Part shown: positions 1-10,510 of the stretch, piece after piece | Position numbering within the stretch: the stretch's first letter is position 1 | Layout of the letters: the number at the start of each line of letters is the position of its first letter | NCBI GenBank assembly: GCA_036000965.1 | Contig: DASYUT010000178.1 | Location: 1-39,531 of the forward strand | Length of the DNA: 39,531 nt | Source of the DNA: Actinomycetes bacterium | Lineage (GTDB): Bacteria > Actinomycetota > CALGFH01 | Reading direction: 5' to 3' | Made by a program: the position numbers and the translations under genes | Notes under the pieces: model-generated | Told to the model about the DNA's origin: nothing | What the model saw: only the letters and a program-made list of their open reading frames with translations | Database searches by the model: none

Positions 1-4
1 GCGA

Positions 5-32
5 TCCTCGGTCGAGGTGGGGGAACTCGCTC
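5..32. repeat. Diverged copy of the window-end repeat
   Basis: A degenerate copy of the repeat at 50-80, offset by 52 bp. It shares the order TCCTC, GTCGA, a G-run and CTCGCTC with that copy, but several bases differ and the hairpin partner is lost. It shows that the repeat can occur in short clusters. Confidence 0.5.
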
Positions 33-49
33 TGGCGTGGTGTGCCCGA

Positions 50-80
50 CCGGCGGTCCTCTGTCGATGTGGGGGGAGCT
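50..80. repeat. 31-bp direct repeat shared by both window ends
   Basis: Positions 50-80 match 39488-39518 exactly over 31 bp. The unit carries GTCGATGT followed by a GGGGGGAGCT block. Here the G-run is followed by its complement, giving a hairpin at 71-90. The repeat lies beyond the 3' end of dapF and has no coding content that I can recognise. Confidence 0.85.
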
Positions 81-90
81 CGCTCCCCCC
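71..90. terminator. GC-only hairpin downstream of dapF
   Basis: GGGGGGAG (71-78), loop CTCG, then CTCCCCCC (83-90) form a perfect 8-bp stem. It lies about 200 bp beyond the dapF stop on the minus strand. There is no T-tract, so it may be an unconventional terminator, or simply part of the dispersed repeat. Confidence 0.4.
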
Positions 91-104
91 ACGGCCCCCC
101 AACG

Positions 105-249
105 GCGCCTGTGCCATGGCCCGGGGGATCCCGAAGGGCGCCGGTGCCATGGTGGAGCCGATCCCGCCGCGGCAGTCCCCAACAGCGCCGGTGCCATGGC
201 CGGGCGGATCCCGCCGCGGCCACGGCCCGCAGGAGCGCCTGTGCCGTGG
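105..249. repeat. Four-copy degenerate tandem repeat
   Basis: The 15-mer GCGCCKGTGCCATGG begins at 105, 138, 185 and 235; the last copy has GTGG in place of ATGG. Each copy is followed by a GGATCCCG- or GGGTCCG-like stretch. Steps are 33, 47 and 50 bp. No credible gene crosses it, so it is read as an intergenic minisatellite between dapF and the window edge. Confidence 0.7.
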
Positions 250-289
250 TCAGGGGCGGGTCCGGGTGGACCGGCAGCCGGCGGCATCC

Positions 290-1147
290 TCAGGCTTGCC
301 CCAGCTTCTCGAGCAGCTCGTCGCCAAGGGTGCCGTGGGCGACCTCGCGGGCCGGCCCGGTCATGCGGACGGTCCGGCCGGGCACCCACTCGAGCTCCAG
401 GCGACCGCCGCGCAGCTCGATCTCGACCCGCTGCCCGGTGAGACCGCGCACCTGGCCCGCCACCGCGACCGCGCACGCACCGGTCCCGCAGGCCAGGGTC
501 TCGCCCACGCCACGCTCCCAGGTCCGCTGGCGGAGCAGGTCCTCGCCGACGACCTGGACGAACTCCACGTTGGTCTTGTTCGGGAAGGCAGGGTGGGTCT
601 CGAGCAACGGCCCGAGGGAGGCCACCGGCGCCGCGTCCACGTCATCGACCAGCACGACCACGTGCGGGTTGCCCATGGACAGGCACGTGCCGACGACGGT
701 CTGGCCCGCCTGGACTTGGAGTGGCTCCTTCAGTGCCTCCCCCTCCCCGAGCATGGGCAGGTCGGCCCGGTCGAAGCTGGGCGCGCCCATGTCGACCGTG
801 ACCCGGTCGACGCAGCCGTCATCGGCCGCGTGCAACTCGAGGTGCTTGACCCCTGCCCGCGTCTCGAGATCGAACGCGCCGGTGACGTGGCCGCGGTCCG
901 CGAGGTATTTGCCGACGACACGGACGCCGTTGCCGCACATCTCGGCGACGGACCCGTCGGCGTTGCGGTAGTCCATGAAGAACGGCGCGCTGGTGCCCGG
1001 GGCGATCCGGATCAAGCCGTCGCCGCCCACGCCGAAGTGGCGGTCGCAGACCGCCCGCACGAACCCGGCTGACAGCTCGTAGTCGTCGCCGAGGTCCTCG
1101 ACCACCACGAAGTCGTTGCCCGTGCCGTGCGCTTTGACGAACTCCAC
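290..1147 (-). CDS. dapF: Diaminopimelate epimerase
   Basis: Cofactor-free racemase that converts LL-diaminopimelate to meso-diaminopimelate, the step that feeds both lysine and the peptidoglycan cross-bridge. The 285-residue protein has the usual length. Both catalytic cysteines are visible: Cys71 in AEMCGNGVR and Cys220 in LACGTGAC. The N-terminus MEFVKAHGTGNDFVV is canonical. The GTG start is preceded by GGAGGGG seven bases upstream and lies four bases after the miaA stop. It is therefore the last gene of a miaB, LigB-like, miaA, dapF operon on the minus strand. Identification is secure. Confidence 0.97.
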   Translation of the reverse strand: MEFVKAHGTGNDFVVVEDLGDDYELSAGFVRAVCDRHFGVGGDGLIRIAPGTSAPFFMDYRNADGSVAEMCGNGVRVVGKYLADRGHVTGAFDLETRAGVKHLELHAADDGCVDRVTVDMGAPSFDRADLPMLGEGEALKEPLQVQAGQTVVGTCLSMGNPHVVVLVDDVDAAPVASLGPLLETHPAFPNKTNVEFVQVVGEDLLRQRTWERGVGETLACGTGACAVAVAGQVRGLTGQRVEIELRGGRLELEWVPGRTVRMTGPAREVAHGTLGDELLEKLGQA

Positions 1148-1151
1148 GCCG

Positions 1152-2261
1152 CTACCCCTCCGTCAGCTCCCGCAGGGCCCACGCGACCAGGCCCGGCCCA
1201 TCCGGAAGGGTACCCCATCGGACCCGGGGGTCCCGACGGAACCACGCAAGCTGGCGCCTGGCGTAGGCCCGGGTGCGGGAGACCACCTCGTCCAGGGCGT
1301 CGGAGGTCGAGCCGCCCCGCTCGATGGCGTCCAGCACCTCCTTGTAGCCGAGCGCCTGGCGGGCCGTGCGCGACAGCGGGCCGGCGGCCAGGCGTCGGAC
1401 CTCGTCGACCAGGCCGGCGGCGGCCATCGCGGCGACCCGGTCGGCGACCCGCTGCCGCACCCGCTCCGAGCCCGGATCAAGGCCGAGGACGGTGAGCCGG
1501 TACCGCGACACGGGCTCGTCCATCGCCTTGCGGAACGAGGAGAACGGCTTGCCGGTGAGCTCGATCACCTCGAGCGCGCGGACCACGCGGCGCAGGTTGC
1601 CGGGCTGGATGCGGGCGGCGGCGACCGGGTCGCGCCCGGCGAGCCGCTCGTACAGGACGGGCAGGCCCACTTCGGCCGCCTCGACCTCGAGCCGGCAGCG
1701 GACCGCGGCGTCGGTGGGCGGGAACTCGAACTCGTCGACCACGGCATGGAAGTACAGGCCGGAGCCACCCACCAGCAACGGGACCCGGCCGCGGGCGAGG
1801 ATGCCGGCGATGGCGGCGCGGGCCATTGGCTGGAAGCGGGCGACCGAGAACTCCTCGCTGGGATCGACCACGTCGACGAGGTGATGCGGCACCTGGGCCC
1901 GCTCGGCCGGGGTCGGCTTCGCCGTGCCGATGTCCATGCCGCGGTAGACGAGCATGGCGTCGGCACTCACCACCTCGGCGCCGAGCCTGGGGGCGAGCTC
2001 AAGCGCGAGCGCCGTCTTGCCCGCGGCGGTCGGCCCCACTAGAGCGAGGACAGACCCCGATAGAGCCAGGACAGGCCCCGATAGAGCCAGGACAGGCCCC
2101 GGGCGACCCCCACTCGCCCCGGACCCCTGGTCCACCTCGACCCTCGGGACCTCCGCCCACCCGGGGCCGTGGCGGCCCCCGCCCTCACCCGGCGCCGGCG
2201 GGACCCCTGCCGAGCCGGGGTCGCGGCGGTTCTCGCCCCCGTCCTGGGCCGGGGCGCTCAT
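1152..2261 (-). CDS. miaA: tRNA dimethylallyltransferase with a repeat-expanded N-terminus
   Basis: Transfers the isopentenyl group from dimethylallyl pyrophosphate to N6 of A37 in tRNAs that read UNN codons; MiaB then thiolates the product. The P-loop GPTAAGKT is at residues 76-83, followed by SADAMLVYRGMDIGTAKP and the GGSGLYF motif. The C-terminal RQLAWFRRD segment is also present. The ATG overlaps the stop of the upstream LigB-like gene as ATGA, implying translational coupling. At 369 residues it is about 60-70 longer than usual. The extra is a low-complexity N-terminus ending in a tandem copy of the strand that leads into the P-loop (GPVLALS twice, then GSVLALV). No ATG, GTG or TTG lies closer to the P-loop, so the extension appears to be translated. 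Confidence 0.95.
   Translation of the reverse strand: MSAPAQDGGENRRDPGSAGVPPAPGEGGGRHGPGWAEVPRVEVDQGSGASGGRPGPVLALSGPVLALSGSVLALVGPTAAGKTALALELAPRLGAEVVSADAMLVYRGMDIGTAKPTPAERAQVPHHLVDVVDPSEEFSVARFQPMARAAIAGILARGRVPLLVGGSGLYFHAVVDEFEFPPTDAAVRCRLEVEAAEVGLPVLYERLAGRDPVAAARIQPGNLRRVVRALEVIELTGKPFSSFRKAMDEPVSRYRLTVLGLDPGSERVRQRVADRVAAMAAAGLVDEVRRLAAGPLSRTARQALGYKEVLDAIERGGSTSDALDEVVSRTRAYARRQLAWFRRDPRVRWGTLPDGPGLVAWALRELTEG
2037..2099. repeat. 21-bp in-frame minisatellite inside miaA
   Basis: Three 21-bp units, two of them identical, encode GPVLALS, GPVLALS and GSVLALV directly before the MiaA P-loop. Each unit duplicates the hydrophobic first strand of the nucleotide-binding fold. Confidence 0.9.
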
Positions 2262-3331
2262 CGCGGCGGGGGCGGCGCGGCCCGGCGCCCGGCGCCGGTC
2301 CTGGCGGTCAGGACCGCGACGACGTAGCCGACGCCGTAGGGCGCGTCGTCGTAGAGCACCCCGCCGTGGAGCTGGCCGGCCCCGTCCATCGTCCCGGCCA
2401 GCGCCTGCAGCACCGCCCGGCCGGCGACCATGAGCGTCCCGGCCAGCCCAGGGTCGAGCGTGGCGAGGGCGTGGAGGTCCCCGGCGGCAACGGCGCGAGC
2501 GACGGCGGCGTCGAAACCCGCGGCCGCCGGATGGAGGGCACCGGGCGCCTTGGCCGACCGGCGGGCCGAGAGGTCGGCCATGGCGACTACCCCGACCGGC
2601 CCGAACCGGCTGGCAGCGCGCGCCAGCTCCCTGCCGATGGTGACGGCGGCACCCGGGCCCAGTGCCGACGGGATGGTCACCCCGGCCAGGGCCAGTGCGG
2701 ACGGGATGGTCACCTCGGCCAGGTGGAGCTCGACGGTCGAGCTCGGGTCGACTGCGGTGAATTCCGCGGGTACCGCCGTGGGTGGGGTCTGGGCGGGCGT
2801 CGCCGCGGCCCCGCCCACCGTGACGCCAGGCCCGCCCACCGTGACGCCAGGCCTGCCCACCGCGGCGCCAGGCCTGCCCACCGCGGCGCCAGGGCCGCCC
2901 ACCGCGGCGCTGGGGGCTTGGTCCGCCGGGGCGTCCGGGGCGCCAAGGCCGTGCACCGCGCCGCCGGGGGCTTGGTCCGCCTGGGCGTCGGGAGAGCCCA
3001 GCAGCCAGGCGGCCACCGCCAGGGACAAGGGCAGCTCGTCCAGGCGGGCGGGCTCGGGCAGGCCGCGAAGGTCGAGTGGCAGAGGGCTGCCCGGGAGCCC
3101 AGCCTTCAGGTCCGCCCCGTACGGGGCGAAGGAGCCGAACGCCCCCGGGCGGGCGAGCCCCCAGACCGGGCCGTCGCCCAGGATGAGGACCGCACGACTC
3201 GCGGCGAGCACCGACCGCAGCGCCTGCCGGCAGGCCGACCGCAGCGGGTCGAGCTCGGCTGCGGCCCCTCCGGCCAGGTCGGGGACGAGCAGGGGCGGGT
3301 GCGGGAGCAGCGCGGCCCTGACCGCGGGCAT
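2258..3331 (-). CDS. LigB-like class III extradiol dioxygenase-family protein of unknown role
   Basis: The N-terminus [21 protein letters not shown] matches the start of class III extradiol dioxygenase B-subunit (LigB/MEMO-like) domains, where the early histidine is a metal ligand. A later AVLILGDGPVWG and the C-terminal LYDDAPYGVGYVVAVL segment fit the same fold. The substrate is unknown. The gene sits between miaB and miaA with one-base or four-base overlaps on both sides (TGATG and ATGA), so it is probably made together with the tRNA A37 modification enzymes. As I recall, this arrangement recurs in actinobacteria. Residues of about 115-185 are a repetitive Gly/Ala/Pro/Val insert coded by 18-21 bp minisatellites at 2812-2990. 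Calling it a dioxygenase in the catalytic sense would be premature. Confidence 0.7.
   Translation of the reverse strand: MPAVRAALLPHPPLLVPDLAGGAAAELDPLRSACRQALRSVLAASRAVLILGDGPVWGLARPGAFGSFAPYGADLKAGLPGSPLPLDLRGLPEPARLDELPLSLAVAAWLLGSPDAQADQAPGGAVHGLGAPDAPADQAPSAAVGGPGAAVGRPGAAVGRPGVTVGGPGVTVGGAAATPAQTPPTAVPAEFTAVDPSSTVELHLAEVTIPSALALAGVTIPSALGPGAAVTIGRELARAASRFGPVGVVAMADLSARRSAKAPGALHPAAAGFDAAVARAVAAGDLHALATLDPGLAGTLMVAGRAVLQALAGTMDGAGQLHGGVLYDDAPYGVGYVVAVLTARTGAGRRAAPPPPR
2812..2990. repeat. Minisatellite block inside the LigB-like gene
   Basis: Units of about 18-21 bp of the form CCCACCG(T/C)G(A/G)CGCCAGG run from about 2812 to 2905. A second duplication built on GGGGGCTTGGTCCGCC occurs near 2911 and 2967. 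All are in frame and encode AVGRPG/VTVGGPG and ADQAP-type repeats. Confidence 0.75.
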
Positions 3332-4749
3332 CAGCCGACCAGGGGCAGGGGCACCGCGCCGGCGGGCAGGGGCCGGGGCGGCGGGGCGGCGCCACAGCCC
3401 GCCGCCGGCACCCGGCGTGGGCGGTGGGCGAGCACCCGCCCGCCGAGCAGGTGATGGGGAGCGGCCTGCTCCACTCGGACGGTGACGAAGTCACCGGGGG
3501 CGACGCCGCCAGCCACCGGGAAGTGGCAGAGCTTGTTAGACCCGGTCCGGCCCGACATGCGGGTCCGGTTGGTCTTGGAGCTGGCCAGCTCGACCAGCAG
3601 CTCCACCTCCGTGCCGACGAGCGCCTGGTTGCGCTCCAGGCTGATGCGTTCCTGCAGGTCGACCAGGCGCGAGAAGCGGTCGCGGACCACCTCGGGCGGG
3701 ATCTGCTCGGGCATGGATGCGGCCTCGGTGCCGGGCCTGGGCGAGTACTGGAACATGAACGCGGAGTCGAAACCGGCCCGCTCGACCACCTCGAGCGTGT
3801 CGGCGAAGTCGGCTTCGGTCTCCCCGGGGAACCCCACGATGACGTCGGTGGAGAACGCCACGCCGGGCATGGCGGCGCGGATCTTGCCGAGGATCTCGAG
3901 GTAGCGGCGGCGGCGGTAACCGCGGCGCATCAGGCGGAGGACGCGGTCCGAGCCCGACTGGAGCGGGAAGTGGACGTGGTCGGCCAAGGGCCGGCAGCTC
4001 GCCATGGCGTCGACCACGTCGTCGCGGAAGTCCTTCGGATTGGGGCTGGTGAAGCGGAGCCGCTCGAGCCCGTCCACGCCGTCGAGGGCTCGCAGCAGCT
4101 CCCCGAAGAGCTGGCGGTGCCCGGGCAGGTCGGTCCCGTACGAGTTGACGTTCTGGCCGAGCAGGGTGACCTCGACAACTCCGGCGCCGGCCAGCGCCTG
4201 TACCTCCGCCAGGACGTCGCCCACACGCCGGCTGCGCTCCTTGCCCCTCAGCATGGGGACGATGCAGAAGGTGCAGGTGTTGTTGCAGCCGACGCTGATC
4301 GCGACCCAGGCAGACCAGTCGCTGTCGCGCCGGGCGGGCAGGGCCGAGGGGAACGCCTGCATCTCGTCGAAGAACTCGGCCTGGGCGACACCCTGCTCGC
4401 TGGCACGGCGCAGCAGGACCGGGAGGCTGCCGATGTTATGCGTGCCGAACACGACGTCCACCCAGGGCGCCTTGGCCAGCACCCTCCCCTGGTCCTTCTG
4501 CGCGAGGCAGCCGCCCACCGCGATCACCAGGCCGCGCTCGGCCTTGGTGGCGGCCAGGTGGCCGAGGGCGCCGTAGAGCTTGTTGTCGGCGTTCTCCCTG
4601 ACCGCGCAGGTGTTCAGCACGACCAGGTCGGCGTCGTCGAGACCTGCGGCCGGCCGCATCCCGTCGGCCTCGAGCAGCCCCGCGATGCGCTCGGAGTCGT
4701 GCTCGTTCATCTGGCACCCGAAGGTGCGGATCAGGTATCGCTCACTCAT
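3331..4749 (-). CDS. miaB: tRNA-2-methylthio-N6-dimethylallyladenosine synthase
   Basis: Radical-SAM methylthiotransferase that turns i6A37 into ms2i6A37. The three N-terminal cluster cysteines are Cys12, Cys48 and Cys81. The radical-SAM motif CNNTCTFC supplies Cys155, Cys159 and Cys162. A TRAM domain follows, and then an unusual Pro/Ala-rich tail of about 30 residues. It is first in the miaB, LigB-like, miaA, dapF operon; its stop overlaps the next start as TGATG. A TAGCAT box at 4759-4764 lies only nine bases before the ATG, which suggests a nearly leaderless transcript. The product of the neighbouring miaA is its substrate. Confidence 0.97.
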   Translation of the reverse strand: MSERYLIRTFGCQMNEHDSERIAGLLEADGMRPAAGLDDADLVVLNTCAVRENADNKLYGALGHLAATKAERGLVIAVGGCLAQKDQGRVLAKAPWVDVVFGTHNIGSLPVLLRRASEQGVAQAEFFDEMQAFPSALPARRDSDWSAWVAISVGCNNTCTFCIVPMLRGKERSRRVGDVLAEVQALAGAGVVEVTLLGQNVNSYGTDLPGHRQLFGELLRALDGVDGLERLRFTSPNPKDFRDDVVDAMASCRPLADHVHFPLQSGSDRVLRLMRRGYRRRRYLEILGKIRAAMPGVAFSTDVIVGFPGETEADFADTLEVVERAGFDSAFMFQYSPRPGTEAASMPEQIPPEVVRDRFSRLVDLQERISLERNQALVGTEVELLVELASSKTNRTRMSGRTGSNKLCHFPVAGGVAPGDFVTVRVEQAAPHHLLGGRVLAHRPRRVPAAGCGAAPPPRPLPAGAVPLPLVG

Positions 4750-4758
4750 GGCAGTCTC

Positions 4759-4764
4759 ATGCTA
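4759..4764 (-). promoter_or_regulatory. Candidate -10 box for the miaB operon
   Basis: TAGCAT on the minus strand fits TANNNT and leaves nine bases to the miaB ATG, so the leader would be about two or three bases. No convincing -35 box is seen. It lies in the 135-bp gap after rny, so miaB may also receive read-through from rny. Confidence 0.45.
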
Positions 4765-4884
4765 TCGCAGCAGGTCAGCTCGACCGGACCGCCCGCCCCT
4801 GGCGGGCCCGGCAACAGTCGAGCATGGAACCAGCCAGCTCGTGTCCTCCGCACCGCGCGGCGGCGGCCCGACCGCGTGGACCGC

Positions 4885-6462
4885 CTACTTGGCGTACTCC
4901 ACGCTGCGGATCTCCCGCACCACGGTGATCTTGATCTGCCCCGGGTACTGCAGCTCCTGCTCGACCCGTTTGGCCATGTCGCGCGCGAGCACCTGGGCAG
5001 CCACGTCGTCGATCTGCTCCGGCTTTACCATGATCCGGACCTCGCGGCCCGCTTGCATCGCGAAGACCTTCTCCACGCCCGAGTAGCTGTTGGCGATCTC
5101 CTCGAGCCGTTCGAGGCGCTTGACGTAGGACTCGAGGGTCTCCCGGCGCGCCCCCGGCCGGCCACCAGAGATGGCGTCGGCCGACTGGGTGAGCACCGCC
5201 TCGACGGTGCGGGGCTCGACCTCGCCGTGATGGGCCTCGATGGCGTGGACGACCTCGGGGGCCTCCTTGAGCCGGCGGGCCAGCTCGGCTCCGATGATCG
5301 CGTGCGAGCCCTCGATCTCGTGGGTGAGCGCCTTGCCGATGTCGTGGAGGAAGCCGCACCGCTTGGCCAGCTTCACGTCGAGCCCGAGCTCGGCTGCCAT
5401 GATCCCGGCGAGGTGGGCGGTCTCGATCAGGTGGCGGAGCACGTTCTGGCCGTAGGAGGTGCGATACTTGAGCCGGCCGAGCACGCGGACCAGCTCCGGG
5501 TGCAGGTCGGTGACGCCCACCTCGAGGCAGGCGTCCTCGCCGGCCCGCCGCACCTCGCTCTCGACCTCCACCTTGGCCCGCTCGTAGGTCTCCTCGATGC
5601 GGGCGGGATGGATGCGCCCGTCGGAGACGAGCTTCTCGAGGGTGAGCCGGCCGACCTCGCGGCGCACCGGGTCGAAGCAGGAGAGGAGGACCGCCTCAGG
5701 GGTGTCGTCGATGATCAGGTTGACGCCGGTGACCGCCTCGTAGGCGCGGATGTTGCGGCCCTCGCGCCCGATGATGCGGCCCTTCATGTCGTCGGACGGC
5801 AGGGGCAGCACCGCCACCGTCGACTCCGAGGTCTGCTCCGAAGCGACCCGCTGGATGGCCAGGGTGACGATCTTCCTGGCCCGGCGGTCCGCCTCCTCGC
5901 GCGCCTGCTGCTCGAGGTCGCGGACGAGCCCCATGGCGTCCCGCTTGGCGTCCTCCTCGATCTGCTTCACCAGCATGGCCTTGGCCTCGGTGGCGGTCAT
6001 CGCGGCGACCTGCTCGAGCCGGCGGCGGTGCTCGTCGGCGTTCGACTCGAGCTCGCGCCGGCCCGCCTCGAGAGTCTGCTCACGGTCGTGGATGGTCGCC
6101 TCGCGCCGGTCGAGCAGGGTCGACTTCGCCTCCAACCCCTCCTCCCGGGCGAGCAGTCGATCCTCGCGGCGCTGGACTTCGACCATGCGGCCTCGGACCT
6201 CAACCTCGACTTCTTGTCGAAGCTTGAGGACATCCCCCTCGGCGGCCTGCCGGAGCTTCAGGACCTCGTCCCGAGCCTCGACCGCCGCCTCGCGCCGGGC
6301 GGTGTCAGCCTGGCGGCGGGCGTCCTCGATCATGGCCCGGGCCTGGTCCTCGGCCGAGCCGAGCAGGTTGGCCGATTGCTTGCGCTGGTAGCTGGTGCCG
6401 CTGACGAACCCGACGATGATGCCCACAAGGGCTCCGACAACTGCGATGATGCCGGCCTCCAC
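4885..6462 (-). CDS. rny: Ribonuclease Y
   Basis: Membrane-anchored endoribonuclease that starts mRNA decay. The 525 residues are laid out as in the family. A single membrane helix (about 4-21) is followed by a long charged coiled coil (about 30-205). A KH domain carries [10 protein letters not shown] at 228-237, and an HD domain carries FLHDIGKA with the His-Asp pair at 373-374. The GTG start is preceded by AAAGGAGG five bases upstream, a strong site. It stands between recX (340 bp upstream) and miaB (135 bp downstream). RNase J is also encoded in this window, so the cell has both enzyme types. Confidence 0.97.
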   Translation of the reverse strand: MEAGIIAVVGALVGIIVGFVSGTSYQRKQSANLLGSAEDQARAMIEDARRQADTARREAAVEARDEVLKLRQAAEGDVLKLRQEVEVEVRGRMVEVQRREDRLLAREEGLEAKSTLLDRREATIHDREQTLEAGRRELESNADEHRRRLEQVAAMTATEAKAMLVKQIEEDAKRDAMGLVRDLEQQAREEADRRARKIVTLAIQRVASEQTSESTVAVLPLPSDDMKGRIIGREGRNIRAYEAVTGVNLIIDDTPEAVLLSCFDPVRREVGRLTLEKLVSDGRIHPARIEETYERAKVEVESEVRRAGEDACLEVGVTDLHPELVRVLGRLKYRTSYGQNVLRHLIETAHLAGIMAAELGLDVKLAKRCGFLHDIGKALTHEIEGSHAIIGAELARRLKEAPEVVHAIEAHHGEVEPRTVEAVLTQSADAISGGRPGARRETLESYVKRLERLEEIANSYSGVEKVFAMQAGREVRIMVKPEQIDDVAAQVLARDMAKRVEQELQYPGQIKITVVREIRSVEYAK

Positions 6463-6802
6463 AGCGGCCTCCTTTGTCCCCCATCCGGCCGGGGGTACCC
6501 GACCGGTTCAAGCCGCGCGGCGGCCAGAGAGCCAGAAGGCTCCTGAGACGGCAACAGCGCCGAGCGGACGCCCGGCGCTGCAGAGAAGCCTGCGATTCAC
6601 GACCTGGAGGTCGCGTGTACCAAAACGATCGAACACGAGGCAGAGGAAGTTCCTCTGCCTTCCGGGGACGGCAATCCGGCGTACGGTCGATTGAGCAAGG
6701 TTACGTAATCGCAGAGAAGGCTCGGCAGGACCGGGCCTGCTCAGGGTAGGCCGGGCCGGCCCATCCGGTCAAGGAAGGGCAGGTCAGAAGGGTTGTGAAG
6801 GG
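6463..6802. other. rny leader / recX downstream gap, no gene
   Basis: A 340-bp gap with lower GC than its surroundings. It must hold the rny promoter and the end of the recA-recX transcript. The one clear structure is the palindrome at 6638-6660. No open frame in it looks real. A GGTTCAAGCC string at 6505-6514 resembles a tRNA T-loop, but the stems do not pair. Confidence 0.6.
6638..6660. promoter_or_regulatory. Perfect 11-bp inverted repeat with a one-base centre
   Basis: AGGCAGAGGAA, one G, then TTCCTCTGCCT. The perfect symmetry could make a hairpin ending the recA-recX transcript (142 bp past the recX stop) or an operator upstream of rny. In the minus direction a short TTTT lies about 15 bases beyond it, too far for a classical terminator. 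It does not match the LexA consensus. Confidence 0.6.
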
Positions 6803-7432
6803 TCAGACTCGGTCGGAATGGACGCCTTCCTCGAAGTTGATGAGGTCGCTGACGACCGCGTCGATGAGCCCGGCCGGATAGCCCCGTCGGTCTAGATACC
6901 CGGCCAGCCGGCGGAACTGCACTTCCGGCCTGAGCCCTTCCATGCGCACCAGCCTGGCCTCGGCCACCTGCCGGCAGCGCTCGGCCTGCTCGTCCGCTGG
7001 CACGGCGGCGCCGCTCGCCCGAGCCGCGAGGTCCGTGTCGACCCCGCGGGCGCGCAGGTCACGGGCGATCACGGCCACATCGGCGCCGCGGCCGGCCCGA
7101 CTCTCGGCGTACTCCTTGGCGAACGCCTCGTCGTCCACCAGCCCCACCGCCTCCAGCCGGTCGAGCGCGACCGCGACCGCCTCCTCCGGCAGCCCGCGCG
7201 GCCCGAGCCGGCGCTCGAGTTCCGCACGGCTCCGCGCCCTGACCGCCAGCAGCCGCAACGCCGCCTCCCGGGCCACCGTCACCGGGTCGTGAGTCGCAGG
7301 TCTCTCTGCTGCACCGGGCGGCTGCTCGGCCTTCTCAACGGCGACCGCCCGCGACGAGCGGCGCGCCGGGGCGCGGGTGGACCCGGCGTCCTGCTCCGGC
7401 TTGGGCCTACCCTGCTCTGGTCGCTGTGGCAC
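6803..7432 (-). CDS. recX: Regulatory protein RecX
   Basis: Small helical protein that binds the RecA filament and limits its activity. The three-helix RecX repeats are recognisable, including ALRLLAVRARSRAELERRL, the LVDDEAFAKEYAESRA segment and the closing RRLAGYLDRRGYPAGLIDAVV. The first 50 or so residues are a charged, low-complexity extension. The GTG start lies two bases after the recA stop, so recA and recX form an SOS-controlled operon. Its length of 209 residues is normal for actinobacterial RecX with such an extension. Confidence 0.93.
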   Translation of the reverse strand: MPQRPEQGRPKPEQDAGSTRAPARRSSRAVAVEKAEQPPGAAERPATHDPVTVAREAALRLLAVRARSRAELERRLGPRGLPEEAVAVALDRLEAVGLVDDEAFAKEYAESRAGRGADVAVIARDLRARGVDTDLAARASGAAVPADEQAERCRQVAEARLVRMEGLRPEVQFRRLAGYLDRRGYPAGLIDAVVSDLINFEEGVHSDRV

Positions 7433-7434
7433 GG

Positions 7435-9609
<2,175 letters not shown>

Positions 9610-9679
9610 GACATATCCTCTCCTCGTCGACGTGGCGGCAGCAGACCCAAGGGGGAGGGCTTTCCGCTGTGGTGCGAGC

Positions 9680-9708
9680 ACCCTACTACGAACGTGTGTT
9701 CGACACAA
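9680..9708 (-). promoter_or_regulatory. recA SOS promoter with LexA box in the spacer
   Basis: On the minus strand, TTGTGT (9703-9708) and TAGGGT (9680-9685) are separated by exactly 17 bases. The LexA box CGAACGTGTGTTCG (9689-9702) lies within that spacer. It matches the actinobacterial SOS consensus CGAAC-N4-GTTCG perfectly. LexA bound there would block RNA polymerase directly. The predicted leader before the recA ATG is about 60-65 bases. Confidence 0.88.
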
Positions 9709-9857
9709 CGAGGATGGGACTGACTGGGGAAAACTCCGTCTTCGCCCTTGGCCAACCTGAATCCTCGCACGTCTCGGCAGGACTGCGGAGCGCCGGACGG
9801 CCACGATCCGGATAAGCTGCTCGACCGTCAGGGTCCCGTCGTCCCCAGAGCAGCAGT

Positions 9858-10466
9858 ATGCGCGCACCGCCTCGCCGAGCGCTCCCGCTCGCCGCCGTCC
9901 TCACCCTCTTTGTGGTTCTCGCCGCGACCGCGCTGGCCAAGGGCGAGGGCATCTGGCCGGGCGGCGCTACCTCGGCAACCCGTCCCGCCCCGTCGGCCGG
10001 CGGCAGCGCCGGGACGGGTGGTGGAGCCAGTCCCGCCCACTCGGGTCGCAGTTCGGGCGCTGGCTCCTCGAGCGGCCCGGCGGCCACCAGCCCGGCCGCG
10101 AGGAAGGGGACCACCGGCACCACGGACGCGCTGTTCATCTGGACAGGACGTGACGCTCGGGCGCCTGCCGACGCCGTCGGCAGGCAGCTCGGGCCGAGCG
10201 CGCCGGTCCAGGTGCAGCTCGGCCTGCACCTCACCGCCGGGGCCGGGCGCGGGCTGGCCGCGGTCCGCATGCGCAACCTGACCGGCAAGCCCTTGCCCGT
10301 CGCGGGGACCGTGCAGCTCCTGGTCACCGGCCCGGGCATGCCCGTGGTGGTCCGCCAGCCCGTTCGCCTCCTGATCCCAGCCGCCCAGGCGAGCACGGTG
10401 CGGCTTAGCTTCAGGCCGCCGTTCCCCGGGGTCTACCGGGTCCGCGCGATCTTCGTCCCGAGCTGA
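9858..10466 (+). CDS. Exported or membrane-anchored protein of unknown function
   Basis: I do not recognise a family. The protein has 202 residues. A basic start and a hydrophobic run (about 9-27, [19 protein letters not shown]) give a signal peptide or anchor. Then comes a Gly/Ser/Ala/Pro-rich linker (about 33-85) and a C-terminal domain of about 110 residues. That domain has alternating hydrophobic residues ([42 protein letters not shown]) and looks like an immunoglobulin-type beta sandwich. It is divergent from recA and convergent with thpR. The ribosome binding site is weak. The signal peptide and the beta-rich domain make this frame more believable than the overlapping frames on the other strand. 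Confidence 0.65.
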   Translation: MRAPPRRALPLAAVLTLFVVLAATALAKGEGIWPGGATSATRPAPSAGGSAGTGGGASPAHSGRSSGAGSSSGPAATSPAARKGTTGTTDALFIWTGRDARAPADAVGRQLGPSAPVQVQLGLHLTAGAGRGLAAVRMRNLTGKPLPVAGTVQLLVTGPGMPVVVRQPVRLLIPAAQASTVRLSFRPPFPGVYRVRAIFVPS

Positions 10467-10510
10467 CCCAGAGGGCCGGTCATGGAACCGGCGCTACATG
10501 CGGCGCCGAA

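Noticed and set aside
1152-3494. A single 780-codon minus-strand frame covering miaA and its upstream neighbour
   Set aside because: Only the last 369 codons are MiaA. The upstream part runs out of frame through the LigB-like gene, which has its own coupled start and stop.
6505-6514. GGTTCAAGCC, resembling a tRNA T-loop
   Set aside because: The flanking bases do not form a T-stem, and no acceptor or anticodon arm can be drawn.
3424-6546. A 1040-codon plus-strand frame opposite miaB and rny
   Set aside because: It is an antisense shadow of two clear genes: third-position GC keeps the opposite frame open. Its translation is His/Gly/Glu/Leu-rich with no domain.
9686-10396. A minus-strand frame opposite the exported protein gene, running into the recA promoter
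   Set aside because: It would run through the LexA box and recA promoter, and it lacks a signal peptide or domain. The plus-strand frame has both a signal peptide and a plausible beta domain.
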